From Planctomicrobium sp051465645 (lineage in GTDB: Bacteria; Planctomycetota; Planctomycetia; Planctomycetales; Planctomycetaceae), in contig NZ_CP195790.1 of the NCBI RefSeq assembly GCF_051465645.1, positions 1,116,001 to 1,180,000 on the forward strand: a stretch of DNA of 64,000 nt, written 5' to 3'. The translations under genes were made by a program, and so were the position numbers. Below the pieces are notes generated by a model, which saw only the letters and a list, made by a program, of their open reading frames with translations, was not told where the DNA came from and searched no databases. Positions 8,651 through 18,406 of the stretch are shown piece after piece. The stretch's first letter is position 1. Every line of letters begins with the position of its first letter.

Positions 8651-11600
8651 ATGCGAATTCGGTCTCGCACGATCCTCCTGGCATGTCTGGTCTGGTTGTG
8701 TTCGTCACTTCAGGTCGATGCCCAAGTGATTAACGCGGTCAGTCCGCGAACCTGCAAGGCGGGCCAGACAACTCAATTGACAATTCAAGGGACCGAGTTG
8801 AATGACTCGCTCCGAATTGCTTGCGGCGATCCATTCATTCAATGGAAAGTCGAGAAGATTGAACCGACTCAGGCAACGGTTGCACTCACCTTGCCAGAGG
8901 ATGCTCCACCGGGCCCAGTGAGCATTTGGTTGACGACCGCGACCGGGGCTGTGAAGCCGCATCTTCTCTACGTCGATGACCTGGACGCCGTTGTGGACAA
9001 TGGAAACAACCACTCTCTTGCAACTGCTCAGCAAATCACTACACGTTCATCGATCGAAGGTGTCTGCGATGCTTCGTTCAGCGACTTCTATCGCTTTAAC
9101 GTAAAGGCGGGCGAGCGAATTGCGGTCGAGGTCCATACGCAGCAACTCCGCTCAACCATGGATCCGATTGTTCGTCTTCTTAATGCGGCAGGAGAAACGC
9201 TCATTCAGGTCGACGACAGTTCCGTCGGTCCTGATTGTCAGTTCAGCCATCAATTCAAAGAGGCAGGCGATTACTGGATCGAAGTTCATGACAGTCGTCA
9301 CGGAGCCAGCGGGGCATCCTATCAGTTGCGTGTCGGTGATTTTCCAATCGTGCACCAGTGTTTTCCACTCGCTGTCCGGAGTGGAGACAAGACGACCATC
9401 AGCTTCATCGGGCCCGATAGTGGAAAGCTAACTCCGCGTGAGATCGAATTCTCAACCGGCACTCAAAGACGCGACCGTGTCCGTGCACAATTTGAACAGG
9501 GAAAACCCACAAGCTGGCTGCCAGTCATTCGCAGCCCACATCCGCAGTTCGTCGAGTCGGAATCAAGTGAAAGTCTCACTCTCCCGATTGGAATCAACGG
9601 ACGTTTGAAAGAGCCGCAAGAAGTTGACAAATACTTAATTCGTGGTGCCAAAGGAAACGTCATTAAGTTCACCGCGACGACACGAAGTCTCGGAAGTCCA
9701 ACGCTCCTGCAAATGCAGTTGTTCAACAACGCAGGTGTGAAGATTGCCGAGACAAAAGTTTCCGACACGGATGAATGGACATTCAACGCAACATTGCCCG
9801 ACGAGGGAGACTATCGACTGGAAGTGTCCGACCTCCTCAAACGGGGCGGAGACGAATTCAACTACCACATCCAATGCATTCCATCCGGGACGTTTTCTGT
9901 CGCGATCAAGCCAGACGCCAAAGCCCGCGAAGAGTTTTTGATTGAACCAGCACATGGTGCATGTACGGTGCAGTTGCAGGTCTCTCGTTTCGGGTATGAC
10001 GGCGAAATCGACGTCGCCTTCGTTAATCCTGAGTGCGGTCTGCGAATTTTGAACCCTCGCATTCCTGTAAAGGCTGCTGAGGCGAAGCTCTATCTCGCCG
10101 CTAACGAAAACTGGAAACCGGACAGCGTCGGTGTCATCCAACTCACAGCGACATCCGTAGAAAATCCGGAAATCCGTTGCATCGTCGATAGCCTCGCGCT
10201 TCGTCGCGTGAAAGAACCGTTTGTGCTTGCACCGATGACGTCAGTGCAAGGGCAGCTTGTATTCGCCGCCGCAAAGACAACGGACTCCCCTTTCGCGTTA
10301 ACTGCGGAGGCACCAGTCCAGTTCGCTAGGCCGGTTCGGGCACATACTGCGGCACTGAACTTGAAACGCATTCAAGAGAAGTTCAAAGCAGGTGTTGAGG
10401 TTCTTCCATCCGCATTAACGACAGGGTGGAGTGCGACCACGAAAACCGAACAGGACAAGTACACGCTCAGTCTCTCACGCAATGATCAGGCCAATGGTGC
10501 CCCAGAACAGCTCCAACTACTGGTCTACGGTGAACATGACGGACGTGGTCGAATCGAGACCTGCAGCGTTCCCGTTCAATGGATCGAACCAGTGAGTGTC
10601 TCATTGACCTTCCCGGAACCGCTTGTCCGAGGAGGGCGCGCCCGCGCCGTAGTGCAGTTGCAACGCCAAGGGAAAGATCCACAACCGGTCACTGTGTCAC
10701 CCGACTCGCTGCCGGCGGGGATCTCTGGTCTAAAAGCAGTGACCATTGCCGCAGATCAGATTCAAGCCGACATCTCCGTGGAAATCGCAGGTGATGCCGC
10801 CCTCGATCTGAAACGCGATCTGGTTCTGAAAGCGTCCAGCAAATTCGAAGGTCAGGAATTCACTGTTTCCTCCACGCACGTACTTCCAACACTGACCAAC
10901 AATCCTTCGAGTATTGTTGTCTACCCAGGCGAAATCGTTTTGGACGATCCTCGGGGACGGCAGCAGTTGGTCATCACCGGCATCGACGAAAAGGATGGTC
11001 TGCGAGACTGGACTCGTGACGCTCGGATCTCGTCCGCCAAGCCCCTCATCGCCGAAGTGCGCAATGGCGTGGTGTATCCAGTCGCCGATGGTGAAACGGA
11101 ACTCGTCGTTGAAATCGGCAGCACTCGAAAATCGATTCCTGTTCGCGTCTCGAACAGGGCAACAACCCGTCAGCTCGACTTCGAATCGGAAGTTCTGGTG
11201 GCAATATCCAAACAGGGATGTAACGCAGGGGCCTGCCACGGTTCCCCCAGTGGCAAAGGGGGATTCCGTCTGTCGCTGCGAGCGTTCGACATGAAACTCG
11301 ATGAGCTCACGCTGATTCAGGAAGAGTTCGGGCGTCGCGTCAATACACTTGATCCCGAACAAAGCTTGCTGCTACTCAAACCATTGATGAGTGTCTCGCA
11401 CGGCGGTGGAAAGCAGATCCGCAAGACCGATGTAACTTACTCGATCCTGCTGGACTGGATTGCCTCAGGTGCAACTGCTGATCCGGAAGGGACGCCACGG
11501 ATTGTCAAACTGGAGCTTTATCCAAACCAAAGACAGATCCTGACAGTCAAAGATGGCGGAGTGCAATTCGCCGTCACCGCTCACTTCGCCGACGGACGCA

Positions 11601-13264
11601 AGCGTGACATCACGCACCTCGCTGCCTATGAAACCTCTGACACATCCGTAGCGACAGTTGATGTGAACGGCTTTGTCACTCCGCAAGCGCGCGGAGAGGT
11701 TGCGATCCTGGTTCGGGTTTTGGAATATATCGAGTCCGTTCCTTTGATGTTTGTCGAAAATCAGGAGGGGTTCGAGTGGAACGCCCCTGCACCGAACAAC
11801 TACATCGATGAACTCGTCTATGCCAAGCTAAAGCAGCTTCAGTTTCAACCGGCTGATCGATGCACGGATGAGGAATTCTTGCGCCGGGTCAGTCTGGACT
11901 TATTGGGGATTCTTCCCACTCCGGAAGAGACAACCGCATTTCTGGAGGACAAGAGCCCAGATAAACGTGAGAAATTGATCGATTCCCTGCTGCAGCGCGA
12001 GGAGTACGCCAAGTTCTGGGCGCTAAAATGGGGTGATCTACTGAAGATGACAAGCAAGCTCGTCGGCGACGAAGGAGTCTACAAGTACCATCGCTGGATC
12101 GAGAATTCACTGCATGAAAACATGCCCTATGATGAGTTTGCCAAGCAGCTGCTGACGGGAACCGGCAGTACACTGGCGAATCCACCTGCAAACTTTTATC
12201 GCACTTCCACAGATATGAATGAGTGCGTGGAAACGATATCGCAGGTCTTTCTTGGAGCCAGATTGCAATGTGCGAAATGTCACAATCATCCATTCGAGCG
12301 ATGGACACAGGACAACTACTACGGCCTCGGGGCATTCTTCAACCGTGTCCAGCGTCGTAAGACCGGGCGGCCGGGCGAATTGTTCGTCTATACAAGTAGC
12401 GAAGGGAATGTCGTTCAACCAAGAACCGGGCAGGTCATGGCTCCGTGGCTACCTCAATCGGGAAGTGTGGAGGCGCCCGGGGATGGGGATTGGCGTGGAA
12501 TCTTCGCCAATTGGCTCGTGGACCCTGCCAATCCTTATTTTGCCAGAATCGAAGCTAATCGCATCTGGAGTCAGCTTTTCGCACGCGGCATTGTCGACCC
12601 GATTGATGATTTTCGCGATTCGAATCCCCCCTCCAACGCCGCGCTGCTCGATTCTCTCGCAAAAGACTTTGTGGAGAGTGGCTATGATCGCAAACACCTG
12701 TTGCGAGCCATTCTCAATAGCCGTACTTATCAGGCGAGCTGTCAGACAACGAAGTTCAATCAATCGGACGATCGCTATTTTTCACATCAAGAGCCGCGAT
12801 TACTGGGAGCGGAACAATTACTGGATGCGATCAACCGTACTCTGGCGATCGAGCAGAAACTCGGCAATCTTCCTGCTGGAACCTTGGCGACTCAGTTACC
12901 AGCGCCGGACGTTGCCAAAGTCGATTTCCTGAAAGTCTTCGGACAACCTGAGCGAAGTACGGTCTGTGCGTGTGAACGCGCTGATGACTCCAATTTGGGG
13001 ATGGCCATCGAACTATTCAATGGCCCGATGCTTCATGAGAAACTTCGAGACACCAACAATCGTTTCCGAAAATCGCTGAGTGCTGGAAAGTCCGTCGAAG
13101 AAGCGATTCGCGAAATCTACCTGGCGGCACTTTGTCGTCTGCCAACTGAAGTCGAGTTGAAAGTCGCTCTCGAGCATTGCAGCAAGAATCCTGATCCCGT
13201 GATCGGAGTCGAAGATGTGTGCTGGGCATTATTCAACACGGACGAGTTCTTATTCCAACACTAA
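8651..13264 (+). CDS. Giant exported PPC / bacterial-Ig / DUF1549-DUF1553 protein with cytochrome-like Cys motifs
   Basis: With the ATG at 8651 the product is 1,537 residues and starts with a clean Sec signal peptide (RTILLACLVWLCSSLQVDA); an in-frame ATG at 8615 is a weaker alternative. Order of domains: beta-rich pre-peptidase C-terminal (PPC) modules at about 100-290 and 320-420, further beta-rich domains, a first Big_2-like repeat near 760-840, a heme-like block CNAGACHG near 857 in a conserved GKGGFRLSLRAFD context, a second Big_2-like domain near 955-1035, DUF1549 from about 1040 with a true CAKCH motif near 1207, and DUF1553 from about 1290 to the end. These planctomycete proteins are secreted and have been suggested to bind heme c; the PPC and Big_2 modules suggest surface or polymer binding. 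It probably works with the three DUF1501 proteins upstream and the cytochrome-WD40 protein downstream. Confidence 0.9.
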   Translation: MRIRSRTILLACLVWLCSSLQVDAQVINAVSPRTCKAGQTTQLTIQGTELNDSLRIACGDPFIQWKVEKIEPTQATVALTLPEDAPPGPVSIWLTTATGAVKPHLLYVDDLDAVVDNGNNHSLATAQQITTRSSIEGVCDASFSDFYRFNVKAGERIAVEVHTQQLRSTMDPIVRLLNAAGETLIQVDDSSVGPDCQFSHQFKEAGDYWIEVHDSRHGASGASYQLRVGDFPIVHQCFPLAVRSGDKTTISFIGPDSGKLTPREIEFSTGTQRRDRVRAQFEQGKPTSWLPVIRSPHPQFVESESSESLTLPIGINGRLKEPQEVDKYLIRGAKGNVIKFTATTRSLGSPTLLQMQLFNNAGVKIAETKVSDTDEWTFNATLPDEGDYRLEVSDLLKRGGDEFNYHIQCIPSGTFSVAIKPDAKAREEFLIEPAHGACTVQLQVSRFGYDGEIDVAFVNPECGLRILNPRIPVKAAEAKLYLAANENWKPDSVGVIQLTATSVENPEIRCIVDSLALRRVKEPFVLAPMTSVQGQLVFAAAKTTDSPFALTAEAPVQFARPVRAHTAALNLKRIQEKFKAGVEVLPSALTTGWSATTKTEQDKYTLSLSRNDQANGAPEQLQLLVYGEHDGRGRIETCSVPVQWIEPVSVSLTFPEPLVRGGRARAVVQLQRQGKDPQPVTVSPDSLPAGISGLKAVTIAADQIQADISVEIAGDAALDLKRDLVLKASSKFEGQEFTVSSTHVLPTLTNNPSSIVVYPGEIVLDDPRGRQQLVITGIDEKDGLRDWTRDARISSAKPLIAEVRNGVVYPVADGETELVVEIGSTRKSIPVRVSNRATTRQLDFESEVLVAISKQGCNAGACHGSPSGKGGFRLSLRAFDMKLDELTLIQEEFGRRVNTLDPEQSLLLLKPLMSVSHGGGKQIRKTDVTYSILLDWIASGATADPEGTPRIVKLELYPNQRQILTVKDGGVQFAVTAHFADGRKRDITHLAAYETSDTSVATVDVNGFVTPQARGEVAILVRVLEYIESVPLMFVENQEGFEWNAPAPNNYIDELVYAKLKQLQFQPADRCTDEEFLRRVSLDLLGILPTPEETTAFLEDKSPDKREKLIDSLLQREEYAKFWALKWGDLLKMTSKLVGDEGVYKYHRWIENSLHENMPYDEFAKQLLTGTGSTLANPPANFYRTSTDMNECVETISQVFLGARLQCAKCHNHPFERWTQDNYYGLGAFFNRVQRRKTGRPGELFVYTSSEGNVVQPRTGQVMAPWLPQSGSVEAPGDGDWRGIFANWLVDPANPYFARIEANRIWSQLFARGIVDPIDDFRDSNPPSNAALLDSLAKDFVESGYDRKHLLRAILNSRTYQASCQTTKFNQSDDRYFSHQEPRLLGAEQLLDAINRTLAIEQKLGNLPAGTLATQLPAPDVAKVDFLKVFGQPERSTVCACERADDSNLGMAIELFNGPMLHEKLRDTNNRFRKSLSAGKSVEEAIREIYLAALCRLPTEVELKVALEHCSKNPDPVIGVEDVCWALFNTDEFLFQH

Positions 13265-13354
13265 AGCGGCACATCAGAGACGGGTGTTCTGCGGCGTCTG
13301 AGTCTTTACCGTCACTGGATCACGGGCAAGATCGACCAACCGAGCGATAAGGCG

Positions 13355-14740
13355 ATGTGTTCATCCATCATGAGAATATTGAAGCGATTTATGAAACACA
13401 TCTCCCTGTTCGCTCTGACGATGGTTTGGGCGTCCTGCACGTCATTAATGGCAGACGATGTGGCGGCCGTCAGCTTTCGAAGCGATGTTGCCCCAATCCT
13501 TTTGAACAAGTGCCTTGCCTGCCACGGCACCAAGAAAGCCGAGGGGGGATATCGAGTTGATACATACGAAGAGCTGCTCAAAGCAGGAGACTCTGGTGAA
13601 TCGCCAATTGCTTCATCAATGGAGCACGTCAGCGAATTGCTGCGACGCATCATCAGCGAGGATGAAACCGAACGAATGCCGGCAGATGCTGATCCGCTGA
13701 CACCGATGGAGGTCGAACTGGTCAAACGATGGATTGCCGCTGGCGGAAAATTCGATGGTGACAACGCCGCCCAGTCATTGGCCCTAGTCATTCCCCCGCC
13801 CAAGTACCCTGCCCCGCCGGAATCCTACCGTCATCCACTTCCGATCACCGCGATCGCTTTCTCACCCGACGGGAAACAGATCATTACCGGCGGTTATCAC
13901 GAAATTGCGATTTGGAATACCGAAGACGCAAAACTCGTTCGCAGGATTAACAATCTGGGGCAACGAATCTTCTCGTTGGCCTTTTCCTCAGATGGAAAGA
14001 CGCTGGCCGTCGGTTGCGGAGAGCCTGGTCGAAGCGGAGAAGTCCGACTGATTGACTTCAGCAGCGGACAAGTCAACGGTGTCATCGTTCGTGCCAGCGA
14101 TGTCGTCCTCGATCTCGCGTATCGGCCCGGGACGAATGAGTTGGCGATCGCTTCTGCTGATGGCACGATTCGAATCGTCAATGTGGAAACCCAAAAAGAA
14201 CTGCAGGTGATCACAAGCCACGCAGATTGGGTGACCGCAGTGGCGTGGAGTGATGATGGTTCACGCCTGGCCTCCACCAGTCGGGACAAGTCTGTGAAAG
14301 TTTACGACGGCAGTTCGAGAGAACTGATTTCAAGTTACGCAGGGCACGGAGCAGCAACACGAGGTGTCTCCATTCTTCCAGACAACAAGCAAATCGTCTC
14401 CGTAGGGGACGACAAAAAACTGCATCGATGGTCGATTGAAGGTGCCAAGAAAGTTGCGGAGATCGGTCTTGGCGGCGAAGCGTTTAAGTTAACCCGAAAG
14501 GGAAATACCCTGCTCGTTCCCTGCGCCGATAAGCGACTCCTGCAGATCGATCTCACCAAGAACTCCATTGCGAAAGAGTACAAAGGACACGGCAAAGGAG
14601 TGCTGACCGCATGCTTCCAACCAACTCCCGCTGGTGCAGAGTCAGGTGAATGGGTTGCCAGCGGAGCGTTTAATGGAGAAGTTCGAATCTGGAAAACAGC
14701 CGATGCATCCAACGTTCGCCAGTGGATTGCAAAGCCGTAG
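13355..14740 (+). CDS. Exported c-type cytochrome-like (PSCyt1) protein with WD40 propeller
   Basis: Up to 461 residues. ATGs at 13355, 13370 and 13391 are possible starts; the signal peptide core (FALTMVWASCTSLMA) fits any of them. A PSCyt1-type domain follows, with the heme motif CLACHG in the context PILLNKCLACHGTKKAEGG at about residues 47-65, and ERMP and a DPLTPMEVELVKRWI helix downstream. From about residue 160 there are WD40 repeats (AIAFSPDGKQIITGG, LAFSSDGKTLAVG, VAWSDDGSRLAST, with a last blade EVRIWKTAD), enough for a seven-blade propeller. Probably periplasmic and the last gene of the DUF1501-DUF1549 operon, 90 bases after the previous stop. Confidence 0.9.
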   Translation: MCSSIMRILKRFMKHISLFALTMVWASCTSLMADDVAAVSFRSDVAPILLNKCLACHGTKKAEGGYRVDTYEELLKAGDSGESPIASSMEHVSELLRRIISEDETERMPADADPLTPMEVELVKRWIAAGGKFDGDNAAQSLALVIPPPKYPAPPESYRHPLPITAIAFSPDGKQIITGGYHEIAIWNTEDAKLVRRINNLGQRIFSLAFSSDGKTLAVGCGEPGRSGEVRLIDFSSGQVNGVIVRASDVVLDLAYRPGTNELAIASADGTIRIVNVETQKELQVITSHADWVTAVAWSDDGSRLASTSRDKSVKVYDGSSRELISSYAGHGAATRGVSILPDNKQIVSVGDDKKLHRWSIEGAKKVAEIGLGGEAFKLTRKGNTLLVPCADKRLLQIDLTKNSIAKEYKGHGKGVLTACFQPTPAGAESGEWVASGAFNGEVRIWKTADASNVRQWIAKP

Positions 14741-15064
14741 AAGCTTGAGAAGAGTCACTCAACACCCGCCTTCGGCAGCTTCGAGTAAGCGAAAGTCACC
14801 GGACCGAATCGTCCCTCTTGAACAAGCAGAGCGCTAAGGCTCTGTGGAAACGAGGGGGGGCCAATTCTTGCATCATTGCAACTGGGCGGATCAACTTCGG
14901 CAAGTTGTAAGCAACTGTACTCAACTGAAGCGCGAATCAATTCTCAATCGCTTCCCAAGACGGTTCTTCACTCAGGGCTTTTCAACCGATGATCTCTCTA
15001 AGCGGGCGCTCGGAGCGCCCATGATAACTACTCAAATATTAACCATTAAGACCATAACAGGTTC
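14741..15064. other. Convergent intergenic region
   Basis: The 324 bases between two genes that end towards each other hold no credible gene. The only feature I see is the GC-rich palindrome at 15004-15020. Confidence 0.6.
15004..15020. terminator. GC-rich palindrome between convergent genes
   Basis: GGGCGCTC G GAGCGCCC is a perfect 8-bp inverted repeat. It lies between the ends of the WD40 gene (plus) and the permease gene (minus) and could stop transcription from both sides. No U-run follows on either strand, so this is a weak terminator call. Confidence 0.35.
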
Positions 15065-16510
15065 TTAAAAAGAACCGAATAACGACCCCAGGATGAGAAC
15101 AGCAATCAAGGCGAGAATACAGCTGACGATCACTGTCATCACCATGTCGAAATAACTTTCGCGGTGGGTCAATCCGCTGATCCCCAGCAACATTAGAACA
15201 GTACCGTTGTGGGGCAGCGAGTCGAGAGTTCCGGCACTGAGAGTGGTGAGGCGATGCATCAACTCCGGATTGATGTTTTCTTCAGCGGCGAGATTCATGA
15301 AGTTTTCTCCCAGCGCATTCAGCGCGATCGCCATCCCGCCGGAGGCTGTACCGGTCAGAGCTGCCAGCGCGTTCATGGCGACAGTGATCTTGACCAAGGG
15401 GCCTCCTTGAACTGAAAGTACCGCGTCCCGGACCATGTCGAACGCTGGCAAAGATGCGACCACAGCACCGAAGCCAACAAGACTGGCGACTGTCAGAATC
15501 GGCAATACGGAAGCGTTGGCACCGGCGTCCAAAGTTTGACGCATGGCGGGCAGTTTGCGGAAGTTTATAAGGATAACTGTCAAACACCCTGCGGAAAGAG
15601 CCAAAGCGACCGACCAGATGCCCGCCACGGACTTGATCGAGGTTTCTCCCCATCGTACGTCAGCGAGATAAGCGAAGTCGAGGCGGGGTAGAATGATCAG
15701 GGACATCAGGAAATTGACCACGATCACAACGGCCAATGGAAGGACAGCGTGCAGAAAAGAAGGTTCACTATCCGACGGCTTACTGCTCGTCAGCTCCGCC
15801 GGGTCGAAATCGCCAGAAACCGTCGACTGCACGCGACACTTTTCCTCAATGGTCGGGCTGCTGAACGTTCCGATATAGCCCTCGCCCGCCTTACTTACAA
15901 TTCGCTCTGCACGGTTGAGCCACCACATTCCGAATGCCAGGATAATGGCCGACGCGATGAGGCTGAGACCGGGTGCGGCAAAGGTTGTGGTCCCAAAGTA
16001 CGGCATTGGAATCGCATTATTGATTGAGGGTGTTCCGGGCATAACTGACATCGTGAACGTAAATGCCCCTAAACCAATCGCTGCCGGCATTAAGCGGCGA
16101 GGTAAGTTTGCAGCCTGGAACATCTGGTCAGCCATGGGGACAAGAACGAAAAAGGCCACAAACACGCTCACTCCTCCATAAGTGACCACAGCCGAGGCAA
16201 GCACTACCGCCAGCATTGTCCGAGATGTCCCCAGCCGTTCGGTTAGGCCCCTTGCGATCGAACTGATGGAACGACTGTCCTCCATCAGCTTGCCGAACAC
16301 GCCGCCCAGCAGGAAAATTGGGAACCATTGTGCGGCGAAGCTGCCGGTGCCTGTCATGAATGTTTGCGTCCAGCTCGCCAGCAGCGGTTCACCAGAAATA
16401 GCAGCAGCAAGCAGGGCTGCTGCCGGAGCCACCAAAAGAACTGTCCACCCGCGATACGCCAGCCAGATCAGCAGTGCGAGTGAAAGCAAGATTCCCAGAA
16501 GACCGATCAT
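15065..16510 (-). CDS. GntP-family permease (gluconate/hydroxy-acid:H+ symporter type)
   Basis: The ATG at 16510 is preceded by a GGAG ribosome site and starts directly into a first membrane helix (MIGLLGILLSLALLIWLAY); the frame upstream of it is not credible. The 481-residue product has about a dozen hydrophobic segments with the GntP-type stretches FLLGGVFGKLMEDS, VVTYGGVSVFVAFFVLVP, a conserved TMSVMPGTPSINNAIPMPYFGT block, and a C-terminal AALTGTASGGMAIALNA and LSAGTLDSLPHNGTVL. It is expected to import a small organic acid (gluconate, hydroxybutyrate or similar) across the inner membrane with protons. Substrate cannot be read from sequence, and no catabolic gene lies beside it to suggest one. 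Confidence 0.88.
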   Translation of the reverse strand: MIGLLGILLSLALLIWLAYRGWTVLLVAPAAALLAAAISGEPLLASWTQTFMTGTGSFAAQWFPIFLLGGVFGKLMEDSRSISSIARGLTERLGTSRTMLAVVLASAVVTYGGVSVFVAFFVLVPMADQMFQAANLPRRLMPAAIGLGAFTFTMSVMPGTPSINNAIPMPYFGTTTFAAPGLSLIASAIILAFGMWWLNRAERIVSKAGEGYIGTFSSPTIEEKCRVQSTVSGDFDPAELTSSKPSDSEPSFLHAVLPLAVVIVVNFLMSLIILPRLDFAYLADVRWGETSIKSVAGIWSVALALSAGCLTVILINFRKLPAMRQTLDAGANASVLPILTVASLVGFGAVVASLPAFDMVRDAVLSVQGGPLVKITVAMNALAALTGTASGGMAIALNALGENFMNLAAEENINPELMHRLTTLSAGTLDSLPHNGTVLMLLGISGLTHRESYFDMVMTVIVSCILALIAVLILGSLFGSF

Positions 16511-17088
16511 CTTATCACTCCACAAATGACAATTAAGGAAAGCATGTATGAGGATTAGGTCCTGCATGCGCTCGAACGTCGTTGTTAATCTTCTGGAACG
16601 TCGACTCTGGCGATGCGACAGATTCCAGTCGGGCCAGCAACGAAAACCTGGCAATCAAATAGGACAGTATCACATTACCGGTTACCACGACAGACAGCAC
16701 TTGCTGCTGAATCATCTGCCATCATACAAGGGAACCTCTTGTCACAGTTAATGATTCATAGCGGATTGCTTCGGCATAGTCCTGTATCCAAAATGTTAGG
16801 TCCAGTGTTGGATGATGGAGCTCCCCAGGAATGGTGGGTGCTGGGGATAGGAGCATATCATCACTTTTGAGGAAAGTAACTTAACGTCGAAGACATCGTC
16901 GTGTTTTCGCTGCCGAATTCAAGCGAGAGGCGTTGCCTGACACACTACGCGAACCGATTGAGGTTGTTGCTGCCTGCGAGCAGAGACGTGGGAGATTGTA
17001 ACTCCTCGTTCACTGTGAGCTCCTGCTCACCAGGATCTATGGAAGACAGGCAGCACCTAACAGGCAAAACATGCCTGGAAAATAAATG
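16511..17088. other. Intergenic region, no recognised gene
   Basis: About 580 bases upstream of the permease gene. A 60-codon minus-strand frame (16533-16715) has two hydrophobic stretches but no ribosome site and no family; other short frames overlap it. I call no gene. The permease promoter should lie in the 16511-16700 part. Confidence 0.5.
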
Positions 17089-17115
17089 GGGGCGACAGCC
17101 AGTTGCTACCGCCCC
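17089..17115 (-). terminator. Likely intrinsic terminator of the DUF1559 gene
   Basis: On the minus strand GGGGCG-GT-AGC-AACTG-GCT-GT-CGCCCC forms an 11-bp stem (two G-U pairs in the middle) with a 5-nt loop, followed by CATTTATTTTCC. It starts 16 bases after the DUF1559 stop codon, the expected place for a factor-independent terminator. Confidence 0.65.
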
Positions 17116-17130
17116 TTGCTTCCAGATTAA

Positions 17131-18060
17131 TTAAAACTGGCCGACCACCTCGTTCCCTGCGCGCGTTCCCAGCGCGTTGTAGATGCCTGCGTCAATATTT
17201 TCATTGATTGAACGGACAGAACCGTCTCCCATCGCAAACTGGCAAACTCCGACGTGAGGAGCCGAGAGTCCCTTGTCGTCCGTTCCCGGCTGATTCGGCC
17301 TGAACTGGGTTTCAAAGAGCACCATATGACCGTGGTCGTCCTCCAGGTCATCGATATCGCGAACTGCGGCACACCACGCCGTTTCAAACAATTGATGGCC
17401 TCCAGACGTGGTGGCCGGCAAGGGACCATTTATTCTCTCTCCGAGGAACAACGTGTTTGTCAGACCATCGGTGACATCTCTCAGCCGAGTTGCACTGTTG
17501 CGATAAAAGACCCCAGTGCTTGCCAACGGCCTGTCATCGAGATTGACGCTTTCAGTAGACGGCCCCCAGTTCGCGGCATAGCTGGCTGCGGCATATTGTT
17601 CCACCGGTGTGACCGAATCGTCCCGAACGACAAACGCTCCTCCAGAGTATGGATCAGATGGGCAAAGAAACACGCTCAGGTGCTGTTCACGGGGTACCCT
17701 CTGGGCTACTTCGAAAATTGGGATGTTGTAGTTAAACTGCGAGTACAGATTTGTCTGTTCGAGCTGCGGGAGAATCATGAGCCCCCATCCGAAGCCCATG
17801 TGATTGGCGCCTGACCCGCCCGTGACGAACTTATGTAGATAGCCAGGAACCAGGACGTTATGGACCGATTCATAATTATGGATCGCCAAAACAAGTTGCT
17901 TCAGATTATTCTTGCAGGCGGACCGTCTGGCCGCCTCACGCGCTTGTTGCACCGCTGGCAGCAGCAATGCAATCAAAATGGCAATGATGGCGATTACCAC
18001 CAGCAACTCAATGAGCGTAAAACCAGCGGGTTGCCCCCGACTGTTCTGAGAATTGTGCAT
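17131..18060 (-). CDS. DUF1559 prepilin-like protein with type IV methylation motif
   Basis: The 309-residue protein starts MHNSQNSRGQPAGFTLIELL: a prepilin peptidase site G-FTLIE followed by a 20-residue hydrophobic helix and then the DUF1559 signature LLPAVQQAREAARRSACKNN. The C-terminal part holds the GDGSV segment common to this family (here FAMGDGSVRSINENID). A GGGAG ribosome site precedes the ATG. DUF1559 proteins occur in very many copies in planctomycete genomes and are thought to be pseudopilin-type surface proteins; this copy stands alone with its own likely terminator at 17089-17115. No pilus assembly genes are nearby. Confidence 0.93.
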   Translation of the reverse strand: MHNSQNSRGQPAGFTLIELLVVIAIIAILIALLLPAVQQAREAARRSACKNNLKQLVLAIHNYESVHNVLVPGYLHKFVTGGSGANHMGFGWGLMILPQLEQTNLYSQFNYNIPIFEVAQRVPREQHLSVFLCPSDPYSGGAFVVRDDSVTPVEQYAAASYAANWGPSTESVNLDDRPLASTGVFYRNSATRLRDVTDGLTNTLFLGERINGPLPATTSGGHQLFETAWCAAVRDIDDLEDDHGHMVLFETQFRPNQPGTDDKGLSAPHVGVCQFAMGDGSVRSINENIDAGIYNALGTRAGNEVVGQF

Positions 18061-18406
18061 ATTGACACTCCCTGCTGAGCGAAACGAGCTTGGGCATTGT
18101 CAAACCTTCTGAGCATCTCCCTATTGGTCGACGGAATGTCGGCCAATTCACAGGGGAGTTGGCGACTGGAACATGCGAAGTTGCTGACCAGCTGAACAGA
18201 CTCACAGAAGAATGCGACAGAAGCGTTCTCGCGATGCCCTTGCGATTTGGAAGTGGACACCCGATGTTGCGTCGCCTCCTATCGCAGCCAATGGCAGCGC
18301 AGGACGCGGCGCAGCCTGCGCAGAACAACCGCGCAAGGTTCGGACCACTCATTCCAAGAGGACTCTTCTTGATGCTCGGCGATTAGCTCCGAACCATCAG
18401 AGAAGC
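18061..18406. other. Intergenic region between two minus-strand genes
   Basis: The 346 bases hold no credible gene; the frames present overlap on both strands and lack starts with ribosome sites. A short GCGCAG/CTGCGC inverted repeat near 18309 is the only structure seen. The promoter of the DUF1559 gene should be in the first 150 bases. Confidence 0.5.

Noticed and set aside
16533..16715. Small hydrophobic minus-strand frame
   Set aside because: Two possible membrane stretches but no ribosome site, no family, and overlapping frames on both strands; kept only as a note in the gap entry.
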